Positions 51,156 through 60,418 are shown, counted from the first letter of the stretch. The stretch is 61,330 nucleotides of DNA from Candidatus Desulfaltia sp. (GCA_030656555.1 JAUSPN010000053.1:1-61330); one strand, 5' to 3'. Numbers and translations: made by a program. The notes: generated by a model from the sequence alone, not told the origin.

Positions 51156-52133
51156 ATGATATTCCCTGAATACAGACCAAGACGTTTGCGGCAAAACGAA
51201 GCGTTTCGCCGAATGGTGCGCGAAACCGTCCTTTCAGTAGACAACCTTATCTTGCCACTCTTTGTTATTGACGGTACAGGAGTTAAAAACCCCATACAAT
51301 CAATGCCCGGTCATTATCAGTTATCAATAGACAATCTGGTCCAAACCGCTAATAATGCATATAAGCTCGGCATACCTGCTATTATGCTTTTTGGAATCCC
51401 GAAAAGTAAAGACCCTCTTGCAACAAGCGCTTATGCAAAAGACGGAATCGTCCAGAAAGCAGTAAAAACGCTAAAAAACAAAATACCGGAACTTATTGTA
51501 ATAACCGATGTCTGTCTCTGTCAATACACAGATCATGGTCACTGCGGTATTGTGAACGGCCAGATAATAGATAATGATGCCACACTGGATCTTCTTGCGC
51601 GAACAGCCCTCTCCCATGCAAAGGCAGGAGCAGATATGGTGGCTCCTTCAGATATGATGGACGGCCGCGTTGCTGAAATCCGAGATATCCTGGATGAAAA
51701 CAGTCTCAGCAATATCCCAATAATGTCATACTCAGCCAAGTATTGCTCGGCTTTCTACGGGCCGTTTCGTCACGCAGCCGACTCAGCCCCTAAATTCGGG
51801 GATCGCAGAACATATCAGATGGATCCTGCAAATGCTATTGAAGCTATCAGGGAAGTTACAATGGATATTGAAGAAGGGGCGGATATAATAATGATAAAGC
51901 CGGCCCTTCCTTATCTGGATATTATCTACCGCATCCGGAATGAAATTGATCTCCCTGTTGCCGCATATAATGTCAGCGGCGAGTATGCAATGATAAAGGC
52001 TGCCGATAAAATGGGATGGATAGACGGCAAAAAAGTTATGATGGAGACACTCACCTCAATCAAGAGAGCCGGCGCCGACATGATACTGACTTATTTTGCC
52101 ATTGAAGCTGCAAAAGACCTGAACGGACATTAG
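51156..52133 (+). CDS. hemB: Porphobilinogen synthase
   Basis: 325 residues. The zinc-type cysteine loop DVCLCQYTDHGHCGI near 125, the Schiff-base Lys strings SAKYCSAFYGPFR and IMIKPALPYLDII, and AYNVSGEYAMIKAA are complete. It condenses two 5-aminolevulinate molecules to porphobilinogen, the first common step for siroheme, haem and cobalamin. AAAAGGAATGACAT lies before the ATG. It is packed between ahbC (17 bases) and ahbD (2 bases). Confidence 0.96.
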   Translation: MIFPEYRPRRLRQNEAFRRMVRETVLSVDNLILPLFVIDGTGVKNPIQSMPGHYQLSIDNLVQTANNAYKLGIPAIMLFGIPKSKDPLATSAYAKDGIVQKAVKTLKNKIPELIVITDVCLCQYTDHGHCGIVNGQIIDNDATLDLLARTALSHAKAGADMVAPSDMMDGRVAEIRDILDENSLSNIPIMSYSAKYCSAFYGPFRHAADSAPKFGDRRTYQMDPANAIEAIREVTMDIEEGADIIMIKPALPYLDIIYRIRNEIDLPVAAYNVSGEYAMIKAADKMGWIDGKKVMMETLTSIKRAGADMILTYFAIEAAKDLNGH

Positions 52134-52135
52134 TC

Positions 52136-53230
52136 ATGACCCCAAAGCTCCATCAACATGATGAAAACGAAGAAGCATCTCTTAGGCTTGTCGCATGGGA
52201 AACTACGCGCAACTGCAACCTTTCCTGCAAGCACTGCCGAGCATCTGCAACTAAAGGCCCATATACCGGAGAACTCGATACGCAGGCTTCTATCCGGCTT
52301 CTGGATCAAATAGCATTGCTTGGGAAGCCGATAGTTATTCTTACCGGCGGTGAACCTCTTTTACGTCCCGATATATTTGAACTTGCAAGTTATGGTACGA
52401 ATAAAGGGCTCAGGATGGTTATGGCCCCGAATGGAACCCTGATAACGAAATCCAATGCAAAACAAATGGTCGATTCAGGCATTAAACGGATAAGTATCAG
52501 TATAGACGGCGCTACAAAAGAAAGTCATGACAGCTTCAGAGGAGTAAGCGGGGCTTTTGAAGGAGCTCTTAACGGTATAGAGCTTGTCAAGGAAGCAGGT
52601 GTGGAATTTCAGATAAACACCACTATTACACAAAGCAACCTTGACCAGATCGCCAGGATCCAGGAGCTTGCCGTAAAGCTTGGCGCGGTTGCCCACCATA
52701 TTTTTCTTCTGGTTCCAACAGGCCGCGGCAAATATATTTTAGACCAGGAAATAAGCGCTAAAGAATACGAACATACCCTGAACTGGTTTTATGATCAAAG
52801 AGAAAAAACTCCTCTGCAACTGAAAGCCACATGCGCTCCCCATTACTACCGCATACTCAGGCAAAGGGCAAAAAAAGAAGGAAACACGGTCACATTTAAA
52901 ACTCACGGCCTGGATGCCGTTACCAGGGGGTGCCTTGGAGGTACAGGCTTTTGTTTTATTTCGCACAAAGGAATTGTGCAGCCGTGCGGTTTTCTCCAGC
53001 TTAACTGTGGGGATATTACAAAAACATCTTTCGCGGATATCTGGAAGAATTCAGAACCCTTTAAATTGTTGCGTGATGCAAATAATTTAAAGGGCAAATG
53101 CGGAAAATGTGAGTTCAAAAAGGTATGCGGAGGCTGCAGAGCAAGAGCTTATGAAGCAACCAACGACTTTCTGGCGGAAGAGCCTCTTTGCAGTTATCAG
53201 CCCGGCTCTCATAAGCGCCAAGTTGTTTAA
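52136..53230 (+). CDS. ahbD: Haem synthase AhbD (radical SAM)
   Basis: 364 residues. Radical-SAM motif TTRNCNLSCKHCRASA, then ILTGGEPLLRPDIF. The C-terminal SPASM-type cluster reads GKCGKCEFKKVCGGCRARAYE, with an upstream Cys in GCLGGTGFCFISHKGIVQPCG. AhbD oxidatively decarboxylates two propionates of iron-coproporphyrin III to vinyls, giving haem b. It follows hemB after two bases, so ahbC-hemB-ahbD is one operon. Paralogous radical-SAM maturases with this C-terminal cluster are the alternative, made unlikely by context. Confidence 0.88.
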   Translation: MTPKLHQHDENEEASLRLVAWETTRNCNLSCKHCRASATKGPYTGELDTQASIRLLDQIALLGKPIVILTGGEPLLRPDIFELASYGTNKGLRMVMAPNGTLITKSNAKQMVDSGIKRISISIDGATKESHDSFRGVSGAFEGALNGIELVKEAGVEFQINTTITQSNLDQIARIQELAVKLGAVAHHIFLLVPTGRGKYILDQEISAKEYEHTLNWFYDQREKTPLQLKATCAPHYYRILRQRAKKEGNTVTFKTHGLDAVTRGCLGGTGFCFISHKGIVQPCGFLQLNCGDITKTSFADIWKNSEPFKLLRDANNLKGKCGKCEFKKVCGGCRARAYEATNDFLAEEPLCSYQPGSHKRQVV

Positions 53231-53329
53231 TCCCCCCCTTTAGAAAAAGTCGAAGACCCGCATTAGGGTGGAGCGGGACAAACAAGGGAACCCAATCATT
53301 ATAGCTGCTGCAAGGATGCTTTTCTAAAA

Positions 53330-53374
53330 AAGTAAGAAACAGGCCTTGACAATTTCTTACTTCCAGTGTAGTCT
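53330..53374 (+). promoter_or_regulatory. promoter and operator-like inverted repeat of the vapBC pair
   Basis: AAGTAAGAAA (53330-53339) and TTTCTTACTT (53353-53362) form a perfect 10-bp inverted repeat. TTGACA at 53346-53351 lies between and is followed 17 bases later by TAGTCT (53369-53374). Such an overlap of -35 and operator is what an autoregulated antitoxin needs. The 53231-53329 stretch before it holds nothing recognisable. Confidence 0.5.
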
Positions 53375-53491
53375 TATTTATGTCGGCAGGGTTGTCAGCC
53401 ATGCGTAGAGCTAACCACCCTTTCGGCTGAGGTGGCTTCAGTGCCATTCAGCTCGATGGAATTTGATTTTATAATCGATGAGGAGACATAA

Positions 53492-53767
53492 ATGCAAGCT
53501 GCACAATCAAGGGTTACGTCCAAAGGGCAGGTAGTCATTCCTAAGAGAATAAGGGTAAAATACGGAATACACCCTTCCACATCTATTCGTTGGATCGAAA
53601 AAGAAGGGGGTATTTTGATGGTACCGGATTCAGAAGACCCCATTAAGGCTGCACGTGGGATGTTTTCGGGGTCTGGTATTTTGAAGGCTTATCTTCAGGA
53701 AAAAAAGCGTGAAAAAGAAAGGGAAAACAAAAGGGTTGGCTATGGCAAAAAGATTCGTACTCGATAG
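53492..53767 (+). CDS. AbrB/MazE-type antitoxin (VapB)
   Basis: 91 residues. The SpoVT-AbrB fold is at about 5-50 (SRVTSKGQVVIPKRIRVKYGI, IRWIEKEGGILMV); the C-terminal basic tail (LKAYLQEKKREKERENKRV) should wrap the toxin. GAGGAG lies before the ATG. It overlaps the PIN toxin by 26 bases. It should bind the inverted repeat upstream and repress its own transcription. Confidence 0.85.
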   Translation: MQAAQSRVTSKGQVVIPKRIRVKYGIHPSTSIRWIEKEGGILMVPDSEDPIKAARGMFSGSGILKAYLQEKKREKERENKRVGYGKKIRTR

Positions 53768-54155
53768 TTATGCCTTAATCGGCTATCTTGAAAATGAACC
53801 CTTTTCCGAACGAATAGAGAGACTTCTCAACCAGGCGCGTAAAGGCGATTGTCGGCTTTATTTACATGCAATTCAACTTGGAGAAATTTATTATATCACA
53901 CTTAGAGAACAAGGGCAGAATTCAGCAGACTTGGCCTATTCTAGAATCAAGGCATTTCCTTTGACTTTTGTCGATCACATTAATGAAAATCTCCTTATAA
54001 CGGCTGGTACACTCAAGGCAAACTACCCGATTTCTTATGCAGATTCATTTGCTGCAGCTTTGGCCAAAATCCACGAATGCTTTCTGCTTTCGGGAGACCC
54101 TGAGTTCAAAGTGCTTGAAAAAGAAGAGATAATTCAAGTCGAATGGCTGAGCTAA
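53742..54155 (+). CDS. PIN-domain ribonuclease toxin (VapC)
   Basis: 137 residues from the ATG at 53742 inside the antitoxin gene; a start at 53709 is less likely because MAKRFVLDSYALIGYLENEP is the natural PIN N-terminus. The acidic residues of the active site are in LDSYALI, QLGEIYY and YADSFAAALA, with a final GDPEF. PIN toxins cleave RNA (often tRNA or rRNA). Second, independent PIN gene at 60800-61207. Confidence 0.87.
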   Translation: MAKRFVLDSYALIGYLENEPFSERIERLLNQARKGDCRLYLHAIQLGEIYYITLREQGQNSADLAYSRIKAFPLTFVDHINENLLITAGTLKANYPISYADSFAAALAKIHECFLLSGDPEFKVLEKEEIIQVEWLS

Positions 54156-54239
54156 TGAATTTAGCATCCCTTCAAATACTGAATATCCCGTTTCGCGGTT
54201 TTCTCCGATGCATTTTGCTTTCATAGCGCGAAGCAGGTG

Positions 54240-54256
54240 GTTTAATCAGATTAAAC
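54240..54256. repeat. 17-bp perfect palindrome
   Basis: GTTTAATC-A-GATTAAAC lies in the gap between vapC and the transposase relic. It may be a protein-binding site or part of an old mobile-element end; there is no T-run. Confidence 0.35.
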
Positions 54257-54333
54257 GTCTCGGAAATTATATAACTTATTGAATGAAGTTTCCGGGAATT
54301 TCCGGGGTCAGCCCTTGACGATGATATTTGCGC

Positions 54334-54474
54334 TCAAAGTTTTCCAGGTCGATTTAAAAAATTATCCCTATCGACACCATTTGTAAATATCCTTTTGCGT
54401 TCTATACCTCTGGCAACAATATGATGAAGCGCACCCGGCGCATCTATTCTTTTCTTGATTGGCGTGGCATGCAA
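54334..54474 (-). pseudogene. REP-associated tyrosine transposase (RAYT) N-terminal relic
   Basis: The frame reads KKRIDAPGALHHIVARGIER and then FTNGVDRDNFLNR before it diverges to PGKL and stops at 54334. RIDAPGALHHIIxRGIER is the start of Y1-type RAYT/IS200-like transposases, which are about 200-300 residues long. The catalytic His pair and Tyr of the later part are missing. Upstream the frame (to 54612) is not transposase-like. Only a fragment remains. Confidence 0.65.
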
Positions 54475-54703
54475 ACCATCATAGTTCAAGTACCCTGTTA
54501 ACTTATAAACTAATGTCCCCCTTTTCCGTCCCAAAGAAAAGAATTTAATAAACCAGAGAAAATATATGTCTGCGATCTCCGCAAAAGACCAAAAATAAAA
54601 TGAGAAACGCATAAAATCCTAGGCTTCCAGCTGCACCTAAAATCATGGTCCCGCTGTATCATGGGCGTCCCGTTGTACCAATCAGTTGTCCAACTTATTG
54701 AGA

Positions 54704-55780
54704 TCAGAGATGAAAATACCAAGTGCCATCAATTTTAATTAACTTATGGTATTTTTTACTTTTTTTATTATTTACATCTACTTCTATCATTACCAATGCT
54801 TCGCTTTTCTTCCCGGTTGGCAAAATTTCACCAATATTTACACTTTTGATTTTGACGTTGCTTAATTCATTTTTGAATTGCTGATATTCTTTATCGTTAT
54901 CTTTAATATTGAATAAATTCTTTGCTTTCTCTAAAGAAAGATTCTCTGAATCTTTTAAAAATTCTGATAGTTCATTAACTTTATCTATAATGGCTTGTTT
55001 ATCTTTTTCTGGAACTGGCACAATAAAAGGATAGGCTTTTTTATCTGTATCGGGGTGAATTTTCTCTGACATCATACCTTTATATACACCAACCAAGCAA
55101 TAAACTCCCGGCTCTTTCTTTATTGATCTTAATAAAATTTGCTCTTCGCCAATTCTTTGCTTTTTATCTTCAATAAAACCATTATAATCATATTTAATCC
55201 CCCACTCGTAATAGTATCTTTCAATAAGCCAATTTGTATCTTTTAATCTTAATCGAGCAAAACGGATAGGCTCAAGGTTAGTATCTATAAACTGAATAAT
55301 ATCTGATTTAACAACAAAAGATTTAGGGATGTCTGGTCTGTTAATATAATACTGCGTATAATTTTTATTTTTATGTTTAAATTCAATTTTCTGTATTTGT
55401 AGAGGATTTAATGCTATAAGCTTATTCCCATCTAAGAAATAAATTCCTTTTTCTTTTGGAATTGGATACATCATGATAGTTTCAGCAGGAAAGAGAGCCA
55501 TATTTGATATATTTAGTTCTAATTTATGAGAAGTGTAATCATCTTTAGAGAAAATTATTGTGAAAGAGCCAGGAGCATAATCAATAAGATACTTTCCTTC
55601 TTCATCAGTAAGAGTTGAAAAAGTGCTCTTTTCTATTTTTACTGAAACACCCTTCAATTCGTTACCACCCGAATCGACAACCTGACCAGTTACACCTTTT
55701 TTGCCGCAACCGGAAAATACAAACGAAGCAATAACCAAAAATAATAACGATGTAATTAAATGCCGCTTTGTTTTCATCAT
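54704..55780 (-). CDS. Lipoprotein with carboxypeptidase-regulatory-like domain
   Basis: 358 residues from the ATG at 55780, which has GAGAGG upstream; the frame opens at 55822. Lipoprotein signal MKTKRHLITSLLFLV... ending FSGC. An Ig-like carboxypeptidase-regulatory domain spans about 20-95 (GVTGQVVDSGGNELKGVSVKIEKSTFSTLTDEEGKYLI). A unique alpha/beta region follows (about 100-358). I recognise no family for that part. It stands alone between a transposase relic and the FlgO-like gene; the DNA is AT-rich, which may point to recent gain. Confidence 0.72.
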   Translation of the reverse strand: MMKTKRHLITSLLFLVIASFVFSGCGKKGVTGQVVDSGGNELKGVSVKIEKSTFSTLTDEEGKYLIDYAPGSFTIIFSKDDYTSHKLELNISNMALFPAETIMMYPIPKEKGIYFLDGNKLIALNPLQIQKIEFKHKNKNYTQYYINRPDIPKSFVVKSDIIQFIDTNLEPIRFARLRLKDTNWLIERYYYEWGIKYDYNGFIEDKKQRIGEEQILLRSIKKEPGVYCLVGVYKGMMSEKIHPDTDKKAYPFIVPVPEKDKQAIIDKVNELSEFLKDSENLSLEKAKNLFNIKDNDKEYQQFKNELSNVKIKSVNIGEILPTGKKSEALVMIEVDVNNKKSKKYHKLIKIDGTWYFHL

Positions 55781-56040
55781 AATGTCCTCTCTGTTTTTTA
55801 ATAAAAAGGTCTTTTTTACCATAACCGCACAACGTACTACACTGAAAATAATTTTCTTGAAATGTTTGTAGTATTAATGCAGACTGTTAAAAAATGAGTT
55901 CTTCTCGTTATGTTTTATCAAAAAACGCCATTCTAATCACGCCTAACTTAGTATCTAACTGCGGGTAACATCAGATTCATATGTTTTCGCGCAGTTAGAA
56001 TTTAACATGCTTAATTGAAAGTGCTCCTTAAATTTGCCTC

Positions 56041-57009
56041 TTATTTCGTTATAGGGATATTTCTGACTGCCACTGATTTTTTAAATTGTTTTATACCTAT
56101 AGCTGCAGTCATATGGGTCGCATCCGATTTTACTCCATCAGCTATAAAGCTTACGTTAACAGGTAGCTGGGAAATAAATTTTTGTTCAACATACATGGAA
56201 GTTGTACATTCTAATTTGGCGATTTGGTGTCCAATTTGAACAAACACGGGGTATTGGTTGCCATGATTGTCATATAAATAACTCCTACTCTGGCCTCGGC
56301 TGTAGAGTTGTAAATCTCTCTCTTCATTTCCATTGTTTATAAAAGAGACTGTGCATACCACCTTTTCTCCAGTCCTCTTGCATCCTACCGGCCTAAAGAT
56401 AAATCCCTCCGCTTCAACCGTTTTCCCTGCCGAAGGCGGAGCAGACCGCATTGCTATCGGTCTTCCTCCAGAAGCTGTGGCCACCTCTATTCCTCTTGCC
56501 AGCAGTTCCTCAATAGCCTTTGTCCTGGCAATATTTCCGCTGGAAGCACTGATCATTTTTGCTGTTTCGGTGTCTAATACTTTTACAGAAAGTCTTATGC
56601 TGTCTCCAAAAGGCGTTATTGTTCCAGTAATAAGAGCCTCTACCCCTGCAATTTTCCCCAATTTTCTTGCAGTTTGAGGATCTATTAAACCGGTTGCAGA
56701 AAGCTTGTGCTCAGTAATGATACTCTTTAAATGAGTTCGATCTACGACTTCAAATCCTTTTCCCGAACCAGCAAGGGCAACAGAAAATTCCTCTGCCAAA
56801 AACCTGCCGAGTTCGGTGACATTTCCTTGAAGATCTGTAAAATCAACTACAGCTACTGTTTTTTTACCGGCATTGGCGATATTTACCGTCATTACAGAGG
56901 ATAGATCTTTTATTTCGTTTTCGTAAGCTATTGAGTATTGAAAACCAGAAAAGAAAAAAATGGTAGAAAGAACGCAAACAATAATGAATCTTCTGAATTT
57001 TTTCATCAC
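56041..57009 (-). CDS. FlgO/CsgG-like secreted protein
   Basis: 322 residues. Signal peptide at 1-27. A CsgG/FlgO-type domain at about 45-190 (KKTVAVVDFTDLQGNVTELGRFLAEEFSVAL, FEVVDRTHLKSIITEHKLSATGLIDPQTARKLGKIAGVEALITGTI), then a beta-rich C-terminal domain (about 215-322) with two Cys in PVGCKRTGEKVVCTV. There is no lipobox, so it is probably periplasmic. It is third in the row after the Slam-like and cargo-like genes (94-base gap). A GTG at 57009 and an ATG at 57006 are alternative starts after AGGAG. Confidence 0.78.
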   Translation of the reverse strand: MMKKFRRFIIVCVLSTIFFFSGFQYSIAYENEIKDLSSVMTVNIANAGKKTVAVVDFTDLQGNVTELGRFLAEEFSVALAGSGKGFEVVDRTHLKSIITEHKLSATGLIDPQTARKLGKIAGVEALITGTITPFGDSIRLSVKVLDTETAKMISASSGNIARTKAIEELLARGIEVATASGGRPIAMRSAPPSAGKTVEAEGFIFRPVGCKRTGEKVVCTVSFINNGNEERDLQLYSRGQSRSYLYDNHGNQYPVFVQIGHQIAKLECTTSMYVEQKFISQLPVNVSFIADGVKSDATHMTAAIGIKQFKKSVAVRNIPITK

Positions 57010-57103
57010 AATGGTCTCCTTTCAAGGTTCAGTATCATAAAGGGTTCTCTATAAATTTTGGCATAAGAATAAGGCAGCAGGTATTCATATACAGTTTATC
57101 CGA

Positions 57104-58645
57104 TTACCTGGTGCCTTGAAATATCCCTATCACAACACCTGTCGTATCTACAGTCTGACCCATGCCAAATCCGCCCACAACTGCTTTGCCGGTTGGCCCA
57201 CATACTACCCCTCTCAAGTCTTTCGATGAAGATGATCCAAGTGTTGCTCCGTCAATTTTCCATTGTCCATCTGAGTTGCCAATAAATGTACTGGATGATC
57301 CGGAAGATGTTGCCGTAGCGCCACTGATTGATGCGCTATGTCCACCGCCAGAAATGGATATATTAATGTCATTTAGAGATCTTGAAGCAAAACTAACGTT
57401 TGCGTTAAACGTGCCTGACATATTTGTACCACCTGTATTTGTCCAATATGTTCCATTCGCAGTGCCTGTATATGTTCCTGAATTATTATGAGCGCTAAGA
57501 TTGGTCATCTGCGCATTTGTTGTGGGATCCCCTGTTAAATAATAGCCTCTGTTATCAACAGAATAGTTAGTGCCACCTGCTTGCATGATATTGTTTTGTA
57601 ACCAATACCCCCATGTCGCGTAAGAATTATTGCCTAATTCATACATGTCGATGGACACGGGTATTCCAACGGTGACGGCGCCAGTAGAGGTTTCTAAAGC
57701 GGTGATTTGTGGGGGACTGGAGGTGCCATTCATTGTCATGTCCCTACTGCTACGGTAACTTGGTATACTAATATTGGATGAGGCAAGATTCGTGGGTCCA
57801 AGTGTGCTGTAGATATCTTCTAACGTTCCGCTTTTTGTCAACATTAATGCAATATGCCCCCAGTAATTCCCTCCCGAAGTAAAGGTAGGATTATTATCAA
57901 CACCTTCTGTTGTCTGGTCCTGGGCTACTGTAACGGCATCATCCCAAGAGTCGCTTGCGCCATAAAATGTTGTCGGGGCTAGGGCTGTTGGAATCTTAAT
58001 TGTATTTTCTAACACCCGCTCAGTATAACCAGCAAGTTTATCCAGCAAATTGCTGCATGTCTTAAGAAACTTTATCTGCCCATCCATTGGGGCATCTGAG
58101 GGCCACTCTTTTATTAACTTTGAAGTTTCTTTCCAAGAATCAGATATAGCTGACAAAGCAGTAAAACCTTCTGCTACTACACCCCCTACAACTGCATTCT
58201 TCACCGATTTCAAATAAAATGGAAATGTATACTCATCTATTATGTGATATCTTCCCAATGTAACTTTCCCCAGCACTCCATCAGGTTCAAAAGCTCCTTT
58301 CTCTTTCATATGTTTTGTTATGACGTCAATTGCTGCGTCATAAAGAGCGCCTGCGGATAGCTTGATACCTCCTTTGATGGCAAGAGCTTTTGTTAGTTCC
58401 ATGTCCTTTTTAACAATCCCTTCACTAACTAATTTCAAATATTTAAACGTAGAATATACCTTAGCGGGCGTTGGAGTTATCGCGCCAGTTAGAACTTGCT
58501 TGGTATCTTCATACAGTTGTTTCATGTTTTCCTCAGGATGTGGTTTGATACCGAAATTCTGCGCAAATAAAGGCGGTGCATATAAATTGATAGAAGCAAA
58601 AAATATTAAAGCGATTATCATAAAAACGGATTTATGTATTTTCAT
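57104..58645 (-). CDS. Secreted protein with C-terminal beta-barrel-like domain, candidate Slam/T11SS cargo
   Basis: 513 residues. Signal peptide at 1-29 (LFAQN cut). The helical N-terminal part (30-200, LYEDTKQVLTGAITPTPAKVYS) is unknown. A middle part is Ser/Thr/Gly-rich. The last about 130 residues alternate short glycine-rich strands (GTYTGTANGTYW, MSGTFNANVSF, ISISGGGHSASISGATAT, DGQWKIDGATLG) and end GVVCGPTGKAVVGGFGMG. This is the layout of the TbpB-type small barrel (GxFxGPxAxxxGGxF) recognised by Slam translocons. The Slam-like gene lies 23 bases upstream. No lipobox, so it would be a soluble cargo. AAGGA lies before the ATG. Confidence 0.62.
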   Translation of the reverse strand: MKIHKSVFMIIALIFFASINLYAPPLFAQNFGIKPHPEENMKQLYEDTKQVLTGAITPTPAKVYSTFKYLKLVSEGIVKKDMELTKALAIKGGIKLSAGALYDAAIDVITKHMKEKGAFEPDGVLGKVTLGRYHIIDEYTFPFYLKSVKNAVVGGVVAEGFTALSAISDSWKETSKLIKEWPSDAPMDGQIKFLKTCSNLLDKLAGYTERVLENTIKIPTALAPTTFYGASDSWDDAVTVAQDQTTEGVDNNPTFTSGGNYWGHIALMLTKSGTLEDIYSTLGPTNLASSNISIPSYRSSRDMTMNGTSSPPQITALETSTGAVTVGIPVSIDMYELGNNSYATWGYWLQNNIMQAGGTNYSVDNRGYYLTGDPTTNAQMTNLSAHNNSGTYTGTANGTYWTNTGGTNMSGTFNANVSFASRSLNDINISISGGGHSASISGATATSSGSSSTFIGNSDGQWKIDGATLGSSSSKDLRGVVCGPTGKAVVGGFGMGQTVDTTGVVIGIFQGTR

Positions 58646-58668
58646 TGTGTATCCTTCTCATTCATCTG

Positions 58669-60114
58669 TTAAAACTTACACCCCACATTGATGGTATGTG
58701 TCTTCTGGTTAAATTCGTAAAGACCTGCATTCGAATCATTCTTTGTATAGTTAAAGGTATAGGACGCGAAGAAGTATTTGTAAAATTCCTGGCTTAACAC
58801 GGCAGTGACGCTGTGTTGTCTATCCACACGTTCATCACTATATAGGAGCGGCGGGTCTTTATAACTTTTTTCGGTCCATTGATACTTTGCAAAGCACTCC
58901 GTCTTGGTCGGAAATCTCATAAAATAGGAAGCTCCAAAATAGGGAGCGGTATAGGTGTATCTTCTCGCATCGGCATCGTTATTTGTATAGCCCGATGTCA
59001 GGGCAATAATATGCTGACGGTTAAAGAGGTAAATGGAGGGCACAATCTCGTATGATCTGGTCACATTGTTCAGGTCCGAGTTGCTTTCAAAATAGTAGTT
59101 TTCTTTACTATAGGAAAACCGCCCACGGAGGCTGAAATATTGACTGAAGAAATGCTCATAGCTGGGATCTATGTGGAAAGTATTAGAAAGATGATCGCTG
59201 CCGTATCTCTTTTCCGTGTATCCCACGGGGACCTTCGCAACGTCTTGGCGGGAAGTCCACCAGGGGCCGGTCGTTACATCCACCGAGGCAAAGTTGAATT
59301 TGGAATATTCAAAGTAATTCTTATAATAAATGTCGGCAGTGGTGTTCCACATGAGCCCCCATTTCTTTGTATCATAGAGAACATTGCCGGAAAAACTGGT
59401 CACTGAGGCTTCATCACGAAGTTTGACCGACTCATTGTCAAGGGTCAGGGTGCCACCGATGACGGCAAGATCTCTGTCACTTGGACCGCCATTAACGTTG
59501 TCATCCCACATTAATCCCTCAGAAAAGCGGAGATTCCAGGAAACCTTTTTTGTTCTCTCCTCTATAGTGGCAAGAAGCTGATCTATATTTTTTTGAACAG
59601 CTTCAGGTGGAGCGGCTGCCTTTACGGTTTCGAGCTCTCGACGCGCTTCGTCATATTTGCCAGTGGTGAAGTAGGCAACAGCCAGTTCCAGCCTGGCCCT
59701 GTGCAGCTTGGGGTCGATGTCTAACATTTTCTTGAATTTCTGGATGGCCAACTGGATCTCGCCGACTTTCATGGCGCTGGTACCGAGCCAGAACATGATG
59801 TCCATGGTCTCAACCTGGTTTGCGATTTCCTTGAAAATAGGCAAAGCCTGACCGAACTTCCTGTCATAGTAAAGGGTCAAAGCCTCTTCGAGCTTTTTGC
59901 CGAGAGCTTCGAGTTCTTCTGGTGACATCCTGAAAAGTTTGCTGATAGCTTCCTTGTCTGCCTCTGTGAAATCCACTCCTCCTGTGGTTTCTTTTTTGTC
60001 TACTGGAGAGATGGAAGATGGATTTTGCGCTTGAGCAAAAACAGGGAAGATTAGAAAAAAGGAGAAAACCAGAAATATAATGATTGAAAAATTCCACTGG
60101 AACCTGCAATGCAT
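58669..60114 (-). CDS. TPR plus outer-membrane beta-barrel protein, Slam-like (DUF560)
   Basis: 481 residues from the ATG at 60114, which has AGGAG six bases before it; the frame opens at 60144. Signal peptide at 1-30. TPR repeats at about 70-190 (ALTLYYDRKFGQALPIFKEI, AVAYFTTGKYDEARREL), then a barrel of about 14 amphipathic strands beginning WNLRFSEGLMWDDNVNGGPSD and ending in INVGCKF with a terminal Phe, the outer-membrane assembly signal. Slam (surface lipoprotein assembly modulator, type XI secretion) has just this TPR+barrel layout with a YDDNVN-like first strand. The candidate cargo gene follows. A general TPR porin is the alternative. Confidence 0.72.
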   Translation of the reverse strand: MHCRFQWNFSIIIFLVFSFFLIFPVFAQAQNPSSISPVDKKETTGGVDFTEADKEAISKLFRMSPEELEALGKKLEEALTLYYDRKFGQALPIFKEIANQVETMDIMFWLGTSAMKVGEIQLAIQKFKKMLDIDPKLHRARLELAVAYFTTGKYDEARRELETVKAAAPPEAVQKNIDQLLATIEERTKKVSWNLRFSEGLMWDDNVNGGPSDRDLAVIGGTLTLDNESVKLRDEASVTSFSGNVLYDTKKWGLMWNTTADIYYKNYFEYSKFNFASVDVTTGPWWTSRQDVAKVPVGYTEKRYGSDHLSNTFHIDPSYEHFFSQYFSLRGRFSYSKENYYFESNSDLNNVTRSYEIVPSIYLFNRQHIIALTSGYTNNDADARRYTYTAPYFGASYFMRFPTKTECFAKYQWTEKSYKDPPLLYSDERVDRQHSVTAVLSQEFYKYFFASYTFNYTKNDSNAGLYEFNQKTHTINVGCKF

Positions 60115-60354
60115 AACCACTCCTTTCGATTTGACGGGAAACACTTATAGCGAGACCCTTGAATTTTGAGGAGTGTCAACGACAAGAAATCTTAATGATT
60201 CACGTATGTTAAGATTTCTCCCTACGGTCGAGATGACAGATAATGATAGTTATTCAAAGCTCTCATAGTGTCACAAAAAGGTGGATGAATTAGAAACTTA
60301 AACAGGAGTTTTTTAACTATAACTAAGTGGATTTGTCAAGTATATAAAATATTA

Positions 60355-60407
60355 GACTATTAGTCCCTGTAACTTTGCCCCATAAAAATGTAGAAATTAT
60401 TAGGGAC
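60355..60407 (+). promoter_or_regulatory. operator-like palindromes upstream of the XRE gene
   Basis: GACTA-T-TAGTC is a perfect palindrome at 60355-60365. GTCCCT (60363-60368) also pairs with AGGGAC (60402-60407). They lie just before the ribosome site and may be an autoregulatory site for the XRE repressor. Confidence 0.35.
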
Positions 60408-60418
60408 AAGGAGTGGAT

